DNA from: Acidobacteriota bacterium | GTDB taxonomy: Bacteria; Acidobacteriota; Thermoanaerobaculia; Multivoradales; Multivoraceae | NCBI GenBank assembly: GCA_029263415.1 | Contig: JAJCXN010000008.1 | Span: 62,001-126,000 of the forward strand | Direction of reading: 5' to 3' | Length of the DNA: 64,000 bases | Part shown: piece by piece, positions 8,047-15,701 of the stretch | How positions within the stretch are numbered: the first letter of the stretch is position 1 | How the letters are laid out: each line of letters starts with the position of its first letter | Notes under the pieces: model-generated | Seen by the model: the letters and a program-made list of their open reading frames with translations, nothing else | Database searches by the model: none | Told to the model about the DNA's origin: nothing | Made by a program: the position numbers and the translations under genes

Positions 8047-9066
8047 ATGTCCATGCTCACCTCTCAGCGCCTGCGCAAGGGTCTCACCGTTGCACTCTGG
8101 TTCCTTGGCCTGGGCCTCGCTGTGACCATGCTCCTTGCACGTCCGGCAGGCAACGCTCAAGGAGTCGCGTGGAGCGCTCCTGTCCAACTCTCCGCACCCA
8201 ATGACGGAGTCCTCCTCGAACTCGCAGTTGGCCTCCACCAGACCGTGACCAGAGGCCAGGTCGTTGCTCGGCTGGATCCTGCTCCCCTGCTCGCCAAAGC
8301 TGAAATTCTGAGCGCCGAACTCAAAGCACTCGAGTTTTCGGAATCTGAGGGCGCACAGGGTCGCAATCGTCGATTTGAAACGGATCGTGAAGACGCTCGC
8401 TTAGACCAGGCTCGGTTGCGAGCCTCAATTGCCGAGGAACGAGTCCGCCTGACGGCTATCGAAACCGAGCTCGCTCGCGAACAAAGACTGGTCGCAGACG
8501 GACTGCGCGCGCCCGCGATCGCGGAGGATCTGGAACTCCAGGCCGACGTCATCCGCACTCGTATCGAGGCGGAACGTTCTCGGATGAGCGCAGCCGCCCA
8601 AACGCTGCAAAGCGCAACTGCGCGAGCCACTGCCGCTAATGGACCCAACCGCTGGCAAATCACCGCGGCCCAACGCCGTCTCGACGAGGTCTACCAACGG
8701 CTCGACCGCCTCGAGTTGCGCAGTCCCATCGACGGTCAGACGGTCGAACTCCATGGGACCCCTGGAGAGTGGTTCAAGGCCGGCGATCCGATCGTGAAGA
8801 TCACGCAAATCGCGAGCACCGAAGTCCATGTCTGGACCGATCTGCCGGTGGCGCAAAGTACTGTCGTAGGAGCCGAGGCCAGCGTTCTCCGGGCGACCGG
8901 CGAACGTCTCTCGGGTACCGTATTGAGTGTTGCGGTCGAGCGCCAGCTAATACCGCAATCACTGTGGTACAGATCTAACAACAAGGAATGGGCATACCTG
9001 GTAAGACTCGAACTGGCCGACCAGGGGTTGCCAGCGGGCGAACCGGTTCGCGTCAGCCTACGCTAG
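8047..9066 (+). CDS. HlyD/MFP-family periplasmic adaptor subunit
   Basis: ATG 8047 follows AAGGAG with a suitable spacer, 11 bases after the DUF4956 stop codon. The 339-residue protein has one N-terminal membrane anchor (LTVALWFLGLGLAVTMLLA), a split lipoyl/barrel-sandwich domain (PVQLSAPNDGVLLELAV and LELRSPIDGQTVEL), a long charged coiled coil between about residues 75 and 205, and a C-terminal beta-barrel. Such adaptors bridge inner-membrane transporters to outer-membrane channels. No ABC, RND or MFS pump gene is adjacent. Its place directly after the VTC-DUF4956 pair suggests that the DUF4956 protein, or an unlinked pump, is the partner (inference). Confidence 0.88.
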   Translation: MSMLTSQRLRKGLTVALWFLGLGLAVTMLLARPAGNAQGVAWSAPVQLSAPNDGVLLELAVGLHQTVTRGQVVARLDPAPLLAKAEILSAELKALEFSESEGAQGRNRRFETDREDARLDQARLRASIAEERVRLTAIETELAREQRLVADGLRAPAIAEDLELQADVIRTRIEAERSRMSAAAQTLQSATARATAANGPNRWQITAAQRRLDEVYQRLDRLELRSPIDGQTVELHGTPGEWFKAGDPIVKITQIASTEVHVWTDLPVAQSTVVGAEASVLRATGERLSGTVLSVAVERQLIPQSLWYRSNNKEWAYLVRLELADQGLPAGEPVRVSLR

Positions 9067-9260
9067 TGGTGCGATCCATTCGCTCTGAAAACTCGCCTCG
9101 CTTGCGAATGGTCTACGATCAAACTGCATCTCACGAATACGCATGGCCCTCGAGTGCGCCGATGTGCGCGTCTCAGAGGCCCAGTCTCACTCAGCCAGTC
9201 CCACTCAGCCAGCAGGGCTGGCGCCCGGAATTCAGCCATATCTGCCCGGAAGGCCTAACG

Positions 9261-9968
9261 GTGATTTCAGACGAAACAGACAGGGACGACGGTTCCTCCG
9301 ACAACCCCCGAGGTCTTGCGTGGGAGCGCGATCTAGTCCAACGCATGGTCAGCGGCGATGAGTCGGCGTTCGACGCGTTCGCTGAAGAGTTCTTGCCCAG
9401 GCTCTACCGCTTCGCCGCAAGCCGCCTTCGCGGACGCGACCCGTCCGGTGAACTGGCCCGCGATCTCGTGCAAACCACCTTGTGCAAGGCCATTCAAAAG
9501 ATCGCCAGCTTTCGCAGCGAAGCTCGACTGTTCACCTGGCTGTGCACCTGCTGCCGCAACGAGATCCTGATGTACTTCCGCAAAGCCGAACGACGCTCAG
9601 TGCATGTGGAACTCGAAGACTTCGATCAAGGCGCGCTCGCGGTTCCGCCCAGCGGCCCGCATCACGACTACTCATCCAAGGAACAGGTCCAGCTTGTTCA
9701 CCTAGCGCTTGATGAGCTGCCATCCAACTACTCTCAGGCCCTGGAGTGGAAGTACATCGAGCGGGTGCCGGTGCAAGAGATCGCCGATCGATTGACAGTT
9801 GGCCTCAAGGCGGCAGAGTCACTGTTGACCCGTGCCAGGAAGGCCTTTCGACGGACCTTCGAAGAACAACTTGAGCGCTCACCAGCGACCGCCACTGAAC
9901 ACGTACACGCCACTGAACACGTACACGGAACCCCGATGTCTGGAGTTTGTCGGCAGCGACCGACCTAA
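9261..9968 (+). CDS. ECF-type RNA polymerase sigma-70 factor
   Basis: GTG 9261 is chosen because GGAAGG lies seven bases upstream. Earlier in-frame starts would overlap the HlyD gene. The 235-residue protein has sigma region 2 (RLYRFAASRL through LFTWLCTCCRNEILMYFRKAE) and region 4 (LDELPSNYSQALEWKYIERVPVQEIADRL, then a recognition helix near AAESLLTRARKAF). It lacks regions 1 and 3 and so is an ECF type. The C-terminal tail carries a six-residue duplication (ATEHVH twice) from an 18-bp tandem repeat. The stop codon is four bases before the FecR-like gene. The pair probably controls the convergent TonB receptor in the manner of FecI-FecR-FecA. Confidence 0.92.
   Translation: MISDETDRDDGSSDNPRGLAWERDLVQRMVSGDESAFDAFAEEFLPRLYRFAASRLRGRDPSGELARDLVQTTLCKAIQKIASFRSEARLFTWLCTCCRNEILMYFRKAERRSVHVELEDFDQGALAVPPSGPHHDYSSKEQVQLVHLALDELPSNYSQALEWKYIERVPVQEIADRLTVGLKAAESLLTRARKAFRRTFEEQLERSPATATEHVHATEHVHGTPMSGVCRQRPT
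9891..9926 (+). repeat. Perfect 18-bp tandem duplication inside the sigma factor gene
   Basis: The unit at 9891-9908 is repeated without change at 9909-9926. It is in frame and encodes ATEHVH twice near the C-terminus, after region 4, so the copy number can change without destroying the sigma domains. Confidence 0.95.
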
Positions 9969-9972
9969 GGAA

Positions 9973-11160
9973 ATGAAGATGACCAACGACCCAAGACAAC
10001 GATCCCCCAAGAAGTCGATGGACGCTCTGATCGCAGAGGCCGGAGCCAGACCGACGCCGCCCAAAGAGCACCTCGCGCAGATCCGCGCGGCGACCAAGGA
10101 GGAGTGGCGCAAGCTCTATGCCGTGAAGTCGAACTCAGCCGACAAACAATCAGAGCCTGCTGCCACCGAGATCCCAGCAACAGCGATCGAAACGCAGAGC
10201 GAACACGGCGGCGACACGCCGCTGCCGTTCGAGGTCCCAGAGCGAAGGCCTTCAGCACCACGGATCCGCAACAGCTGGCTCATCGCTGCCGGACTACTTG
10301 CCCTCGTTGGAGTTAGCTGGTGGTGGCTCGGCACGGGAACACATTCGAACGGCCTCGACGCCCCAACGCCCTCAATCGCCGTCGCCTCCGTTACTCGAGT
10401 CGTCGGCCAGGTCGAACACCTGGCGAACGAGGAAGCAACCTCTCAGGCGCTTAGAGGAGGTCTTCAACTCGAGGTCGGCGACACCGTTGAAACCTCACGC
10501 AGCGACAACACCATCGCTTCGTTGCGACTGGCATCAGGCCACACGTTGCGCATCGCCCAAGGCAGCCGTCTAAGGTTCCTCGCGGTAGATCAGGTCGAAC
10601 TCCTTGAGGGCAAGATCTACATCGCTTCTGACCCGCTGGCCCAAGGTCCCGGCAGCTCCGTGACGGTGCACACCGCCATCGGATCAGTGCGCGACATCGG
10701 AACCCAGTTCGAGGTCGCCCTACTGAAGACCGAGACCAAAGAACTCCAACTGCGCGCCCGCGTTCGAGAGGGCGAGATTGCCTTGCACATGAGCGGCGCG
10801 GAAACTGGCGATGGCGAAAGTGCTTCCGCCCCAGCCGGCGAGGAGCTGCTCGGCCACAGCACCGGGAGGATCTCCCGCCGTCAGGTGGCAGTGTTCGGTG
10901 AAGAGTGGCAGTGGGTTCTCGCCGGGGCAACACCCTTCCCGATGGATGGCCGCAGCGGCGCTGACTTACTCAATTGGCTAGCCAGTGAAACCGGACGTGA
11001 GGTCGTCTACCAAGACGCTAACGCAGCGAGTGCGGCAAACAGCTCGCTCGACGCAGGGCAGTCCAAAGCCGTTGAGCCAGCCAAAGCCCTGGACGTATTG
11101 TTGACTCTCGACCTCACCGCTCGATACGAGGGCGGCAGGATCTTGGTCGCCTTCCGCTAG
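9973..11160 (+). CDS. FecR-domain membrane regulator (predicted anti-sigma partner)
   Basis: ATG 9973 follows the sigma factor stop within a few bases (CTAAGGAA as ribosome-binding site). The 395-residue protein has a cytoplasmic N-terminal region of about 100 residues, one membrane segment (SWLIAAGLLALVGVSWWWLG) and a periplasmic FecR domain. That domain includes 'LEVGDTVETSRSDNTIASLRLASG', 'SRLRFLAVDQVELLEGKIYIAS' and 'VHTAIGSVRDIGTQFEV'. The C-terminus has an STN-like or DUF4974-like segment (ADLLNWLASETGREVVY), as in proteins that contact a TonB receptor signalling domain. It is expected to hold the adjacent ECF sigma factor at the membrane until the receptor signals. The assignment rests on domain pattern and gene order. 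Confidence 0.9.
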   Translation: MKMTNDPRQRSPKKSMDALIAEAGARPTPPKEHLAQIRAATKEEWRKLYAVKSNSADKQSEPAATEIPATAIETQSEHGGDTPLPFEVPERRPSAPRIRNSWLIAAGLLALVGVSWWWLGTGTHSNGLDAPTPSIAVASVTRVVGQVEHLANEEATSQALRGGLQLEVGDTVETSRSDNTIASLRLASGHTLRIAQGSRLRFLAVDQVELLEGKIYIASDPLAQGPGSSVTVHTAIGSVRDIGTQFEVALLKTETKELQLRARVREGEIALHMSGAETGDGESASAPAGEELLGHSTGRISRRQVAVFGEEWQWVLAGATPFPMDGRSGADLLNWLASETGREVVYQDANAASAANSSLDAGQSKAVEPAKALDVLLTLDLTARYEGGRILVAFR

Positions 11161-11245
11161 ACCGCTAGACCGCTAGACCGCTGGATCACTAGGCCGCCAG
11201 ATCACTAGGCGCTACGCCACTGGGCCACTGGGCGCTAGCGCTAGG
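11161..11245. repeat. Degenerate CGCTAG-type short repeats between convergent genes
   Basis: Imperfect copies of 'accgctag', 'atcactagg' and 'ccactggg' motifs fill the gap between the FecR-like gene and the convergent TonB receptor gene. The tract resembles an eroded short tandem repeat. No clear terminator stem with a U-run was seen. Confidence 0.6.
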
Positions 11246-11290
11246 GCGCAACGGCCGAAAGCTCTTCCAGGTCAGACGGACGTCCAGTAA

Positions 11291-14035
11291 CTAGAAGGTC
11301 CAGCGCAAGCCGAGTGAGGGAAAGATCCCTGGCCACCGTTCGGGACTGGCGGTCAACACACCATCGTCCAGGCTGTGATCTAGACCCGAGACATTCTGAC
11401 GATCGAGTCCGTTCTGTATGTCGAGGAAGAACATGAGCGAGCCACGCGATAGGTCCCAGGTCTTCGACAGTCGCAGATCGAGCCGGTAGTAGTCGTCGAG
11501 GCGCTCGCTGTTGAGGCCAGTCAGCACGAGCAATCCCGCATCGCTCTCCTCGCTTTCGTCGCTTTCGTCGCTTTCGTCGTCGCCCGCTCCGCCCTCTTCC
11601 TCGGTCGTAAGCAGCCGCAGTGACGAGGGCGTGACCGGCCAGCCGGTGTGGTAGCGCAAAGCAAGGCTCAACTGCCAGGCACGCGGCAATCGAACGGCGG
11701 TGACCAAGGACAGGGCATGCGGTTGATCGCTCTCTCGTTCGACAAACCGCAATCCACCTTCAGATGAACCCAACAAGTCTTCTGAGCGAGAGAACGAGTA
11801 GTTGAACCACCAGTCTGTGCGCGCACCAAGAGTGCCGCGCAAGACCACTTCGATACCGTCAGCGCGCGACCGGATCGGATCGATACCCACGCGGTCGGGC
11901 TCCAACTCCTGCAACACGTTGAAAGGCTCGAACGCGTTGTTGAACCGGATTCGCGGATCTGAGATCCTTCGCCTGTAGGCCTCAATACGCAGACCCTTGA
12001 GCTTCCGATTCAAGAACTGATGCTCTAATCCGAGGACCGCCTGGTTGGACCGTTCCAACCGCGCGGGCCCCGTCTGTCCGTCTTCAACCGCGATCTCGTA
12101 GGGCCGTTGGCTTTGATGGTAGAGACCCCAACCAGCTCGCAGGATCGTTCGCTCTGAGACTTGATAACCCAGGTTCAAGCGCGGGCTCCAAGCATTTGAA
12201 CTAGCGTCGGCCGGCAGCAGCGAACGAGAGTAGCTGTCGTATCGCAAGCCGGTCTCCACCGTCAGCCTCTCCCCCACGCGTAACCGGTCGCTGACATAGG
12301 CGCCTAGATGATCGCCCTCGAAGGTCGCCTGAAAGTCCTCCGGAGGAGTCGAGAGTGCCACCTCATCACCTACTGCGGTGAGTTCCCGCTCGAACGTGCT
12401 TTGATAGAGAAAATCGGACTCGTACGAGCGCCAGGCCCCCCCGAATTCCAAGGTGCGATGCGGCGTCAGTTGCATCGACCAGCTCTGCCTGGCTTCATCG
12501 ACCTCGAGCTCACGTCGATCCAAGAGGCCTAGGGTCTGTTCCTCCGCGCTCTCCGAGCCAGCTCGATCCCTAGCCAGCCGGCCATGTGACACCGACGTCA
12601 ACAACAGCGTTCGTTCCCCCACCAGTGCTTGGTGAGTCAGCCAGAACTGATCGTTTCGATAGCGCGTGTTCAGAGTATCCACTTCCCGAGCAGCGCCACT
12701 GCCCACAACTTCCACAAAGTCGATGCCGTCACCTGCCATCAAACCGTTGATTCGCAACTGCTGACGATCCCCCAGCTGGAACTCGGCCTTGCCAAGCACA
12801 TCCCAAAATCCCGGGTTCTCATCACCGAAGAGCCGACTCACGTACTCAAGGGAACCACGCCGGCCAGTGACTTGCCAACTACCGCGATCGCGAGCGATTT
12901 TTGCCCGGTAGGACGCTTCAATATTGACCGCACTCAAAGACAAACGGCCACCTCGCCCGTCGGGTGTGCCCGTCCGCAGGTCTAGCACGCCTCCCATCCG
13001 GTCGCCATTAGCGGCTGTGAAGTTTCCGGCAATCACATCGACTTGGGCAAGGTCATCAGCGGCAACGATGCTCAGTCCATTATCGTAGTCCTGGAGGTGG
13101 TAGGCGCCGTAGAGCTCTTGGCCGTCCAACACCACCTGCAACTCATCGCGCCGTCCACCACGGATCTGCGGCTGCGCCGATACGTCGTTGCTGACCACGC
13201 CAGGAAGTATCGAGAGCGCCCGAAACACATCGTTACCCAAACGCGGCAGCGACGCCACTTGGGCTCGATCGAGCGACAGCGACGAAGGCCCTGTTTCCGT
13301 GAGCAGCGACACCTCGCTCGCGCGCACTGCAATCTCGTCGTTCAGAAACGCACGCGGCAAGAGGTCGATCCGCACCCGGGGCTGCACTCCTACCGCCCTT
13401 CCAGACCTCGACGGCAATGGTTGCACCACAACAGAAGCGCGCTCGACCAGATGATCGTCACGCCCCGCCTCAAGCTGGTAGAGGCCAGGAGCGAGTCCAG
13501 CGAAGCGAAACGCACCCACCGGACCGGTGGTGGCAAGGGTGCCGATAACGCTCGGCGCCGAGGAACTGTTACCGCCACCTTCTACGCCACGGGCAACTGT
13601 TGGCGAGTCCGCACCGATCGACTGGACATCAACAATCCGGACGCTGACGCCGTTGAGCGGAGAACCCGTGTGTGCCGAGAAAACGGCCCCTTGCAGCAAC
13701 AATGGTGCGGCCACGCTCTCGTCGATGTTCGCGATCACCAAGAAGGCGCCGCCTTCCGTCTCGAGCGCGGTCAGTCCGTGTGGCGTCAGCAATTGCTCGA
13801 GCTGTTCGGCCAAGGAGCCAGTGGGCGCTTCGGCCACACGCAACTCGGGCCGCACCAGGCGTGCTGAATAGATCAACTCGAGCCCTTGCGCTCTGAGCTC
13901 GTGCAAAGCCTTCTGTAACCGCTTGCCGCGCTGACCCTCCGCCGCCGGCGCGCCGAGCAACAAACCCAAGGCAACGGTGCAAGCTGCGGCGCGAGCTCTC
14001 AATCGATACCACGCGATGCTGTCTGTTTCGGTCAC
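11291..14035 (-). CDS. TonB-dependent receptor with STN-like signalling domain and carboxypeptidase-regulatory-like domain
   Basis: GTG 14035 starts a 914-residue outer-membrane receptor. A signal peptide (VALGLLLGAPAAEG) precedes an STN-like domain at about residues 37-105 (KALHELRAQGLELIYS through LTALETEGGAFLV), the module by which transducer receptors talk to FecR-type proteins. Next come a carboxypeptidase-regulatory-like beta-sandwich, a plug (SLPRLGNDVFRALSILPGVV, then QIRGGRRDELQVVLDG) and a large barrel ending in aromatic GLRWTF. A run of DES/EES acidic repeats near residue 845 lies in a predicted extracellular loop. Convergent placement with the sigma and FecR-like genes supports ligand-controlled expression. 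The ligand is unknown. Confidence 0.92.
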   Translation of the reverse strand: MTETDSIAWYRLRARAAACTVALGLLLGAPAAEGQRGKRLQKALHELRAQGLELIYSARLVRPELRVAEAPTGSLAEQLEQLLTPHGLTALETEGGAFLVIANIDESVAAPLLLQGAVFSAHTGSPLNGVSVRIVDVQSIGADSPTVARGVEGGGNSSSAPSVIGTLATTGPVGAFRFAGLAPGLYQLEAGRDDHLVERASVVVQPLPSRSGRAVGVQPRVRIDLLPRAFLNDEIAVRASEVSLLTETGPSSLSLDRAQVASLPRLGNDVFRALSILPGVVSNDVSAQPQIRGGRRDELQVVLDGQELYGAYHLQDYDNGLSIVAADDLAQVDVIAGNFTAANGDRMGGVLDLRTGTPDGRGGRLSLSAVNIEASYRAKIARDRGSWQVTGRRGSLEYVSRLFGDENPGFWDVLGKAEFQLGDRQQLRINGLMAGDGIDFVEVVGSGAAREVDTLNTRYRNDQFWLTHQALVGERTLLLTSVSHGRLARDRAGSESAEEQTLGLLDRRELEVDEARQSWSMQLTPHRTLEFGGAWRSYESDFLYQSTFERELTAVGDEVALSTPPEDFQATFEGDHLGAYVSDRLRVGERLTVETGLRYDSYSRSLLPADASSNAWSPRLNLGYQVSERTILRAGWGLYHQSQRPYEIAVEDGQTGPARLERSNQAVLGLEHQFLNRKLKGLRIEAYRRRISDPRIRFNNAFEPFNVLQELEPDRVGIDPIRSRADGIEVVLRGTLGARTDWWFNYSFSRSEDLLGSSEGGLRFVERESDQPHALSLVTAVRLPRAWQLSLALRYHTGWPVTPSSLRLLTTEEEGGAGDDESDESDESEESDAGLLVLTGLNSERLDDYYRLDLRLSKTWDLSRGSLMFFLDIQNGLDRQNVSGLDHSLDDGVLTASPERWPGIFPSLGLRWTF

Positions 14036-14391
14036 TGTGCTTCAGCCATCCTCTGTTCCTATCCGAGAAACGTCGGTTCCTCGACCACCTCTTCAGTCAC
14101 CCTACTGGCATCACCACGACGAAGCTAGAAGATAGCGGAGTCCAAGCATCTCCCCTGTGACCCGAAGACGGCAGTAGCGATGAGTAGTAAGTAGTAAGGA
14201 GAACCGTGCACCGATCATTCCGACTCCTTAAACACCTGACACACCTGACACACCTGACAGTGGCAACTCAGTAGCGGGGCGGGCACCAACCGGTCACCGC
14301 AGACATGGGTGTGGCTACACAAAACGGAGCAATGCCCGGAACTCAATAGAGAACCGGGCACACTCCAAACTAAGACCGGCCTGCGGTCACC
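14036..14391. other. Intergenic region upstream of the STN-type receptor gene
   Basis: This 356-bp gap lies before the receptor start on the minus strand and after the end of the next minus-strand gene, so it should contain the receptor promoter. It holds a triple 9-bp repeat, listed separately. An ECF-type promoter cannot be assigned by eye, and no RNA or gene was recognised. Confidence 0.5.
14232..14258. repeat. ACACCTGAC repeated three times
   Basis: Three perfect consecutive copies of a 9-bp unit lie about 200 bases upstream of the receptor start codon, in an otherwise featureless gap. Confidence 0.9.
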
Positions 14392-15444
14392 TCAGGGGCA
14401 GTCGTTGAAGCTCGTGACATCCAGGACCGGGACAAACGGGTCGCCTTGCTCGTTTTCGTACTCCACAGTCTCGCCAGTCATGGTGTCGGTCACTTCAATC
14501 GTCACTTCGACATCGGTGAGACCGCCAGCAAACACCCAGTGCGCTCCAAACGCCTCGCAAGCATCAAGAACCTTGACGATCAATTCGGTGTTGTCTGTGT
14601 TGAAAAACCAGAACTCACCGCTATCCGCGGCACCCAGGATCGCGATCCCGTCACCCTCATCACCGTTCGGCGCGGTCCAATCCGCTTGCACTCGGAAGCG
14701 GCCATTGGAAAGACAGTGGGTCGTCTCGTCTGCTTGACAGGGTGGCAGAGTGAAACTGACCAACTCCGCATCCTCATCCTTGATCAAACCAACACCAGGT
14801 GCGAAGACCTTCTCGGCCACGTCTGGAGGATCCAGAATGTCGGTTTGTTCAATCACCAGGACATTGGAGAAGGTCCCAGCCGTCACCATGAGGTTGCCAC
14901 CATGCCCGGTGATCTCTGAGAGATCCAAAGCCTCGTCCGGGGCGTTGACCTCTAGGTACTTGGCCCCGATCAGCGGGGTGCCCGGCATCAGAAGACCAGG
15001 ACCAGCATCGTCTCGCCCCGAGCGCCATTCGATCGCTTCGTCGACCAGTTCGCCATCCTCGTACTCTTCGACGTCCTCGCCGAAGTACCAGACGTCACCG
15101 GTCTCGCGGCACACCGCAACGTAGTTGCGTGCAATCTCGACCAGTTCACCATCTTCTGATTCTTCAACGTCGACGACCCGCGTTCTAACGCCATCGATGA
15201 TCTTGGTGTCGCCAGTGACGATCATCCGCTCGCTGACGGTGATCGTCTCGCCATCGTCCTCCTCTTCCTCCTCGATCACCGTTTCATAGCCGGGCCAAAG
15301 TGGGTAATAGGGATTACTGCCAACCGTGGTAAAGGTGCATGCGCTACGGTCGAGCGCTTCGGTGAAGTCTTGAGCGATGACACCGGCCGAGAGGATTGCG
15401 ATGCAGCACAAAGCGACAAGGGCTGCACGAGAGAATCTGTTCAT
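14392..15444 (-). CDS. Secreted protein with C-terminal C-x7-C/FWFF module
   Basis: ATG 15444 (rather than the longer upstream extension) gives a 350-residue protein with a clear signal peptide (ALVALCCIAILSAGVIAQ). The N-terminal 230 residues contain several very acidic stretches (EEEEEDDGE, EESEDGE, EEYEDGE) and two cysteines (36 and 112) in beta-rich sequence. The C-terminal module, residues 236-350, starts with C-x7-C followed by LSNGRFRV. It contains EFWFFNTDNTELIVKVLDA and a VEVTIEVTDTMTG strand. The same module occurs twice in the propeller protein at 58.5-60.7 kb. No function is known for the module. Its cysteines and beta-sandwich look suggest an extracellular surface or stalk domain (inference). 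Confidence 0.85.
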   Translation of the reverse strand: MNRFSRAALVALCCIAILSAGVIAQDFTEALDRSACTFTTVGSNPYYPLWPGYETVIEEEEEDDGETITVSERMIVTGDTKIIDGVRTRVVDVEESEDGELVEIARNYVAVCRETGDVWYFGEDVEEYEDGELVDEAIEWRSGRDDAGPGLLMPGTPLIGAKYLEVNAPDEALDLSEITGHGGNLMVTAGTFSNVLVIEQTDILDPPDVAEKVFAPGVGLIKDEDAELVSFTLPPCQADETTHCLSNGRFRVQADWTAPNGDEGDGIAILGAADSGEFWFFNTDNTELIVKVLDACEAFGAHWVFAGGLTDVEVTIEVTDTMTGETVEYENEQGDPFVPVLDVTSFNDCP

Positions 15445-15701
15445 TGTGAGGGCTCCTGCGAAGGAAGAAGTTGTCGTGCCGGTCCGAACAGCACGTGGTT
15501 TCACCGGGCGCCAAGGCCAACGGTCATGGGGCGATAGATGCACCCGCCGCCACTTTCCTTCTCGCAATTTCCTCTACACGTTGGAAGCTCGAGGGTCCAA
15601 GGGATCATTCGCAGCACCTCCCATGCTTCAACCATCCAGCACCAACGCTGCTTGATCGAGAACCTTGTGGAGGATCTCGGGCTTCAGTAGGTACCGGCCC
15701 C
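15445..15701. other. Intergenic, nothing recognised
   Basis: This gap lies between the GMC oxidoreductase gene, which ends at 15702 on the minus strand, and the start of the FWFF-module gene. No open frame with coding character, no hairpin and no repeat was recognised. Confidence 0.45.

Noticed and set aside
13043-13867. 274-codon open frame on the plus strand
   Set aside because: It lies fully antisense to the STN-type receptor gene and has the arginine-rich look of a shadow frame in GC-rich DNA.
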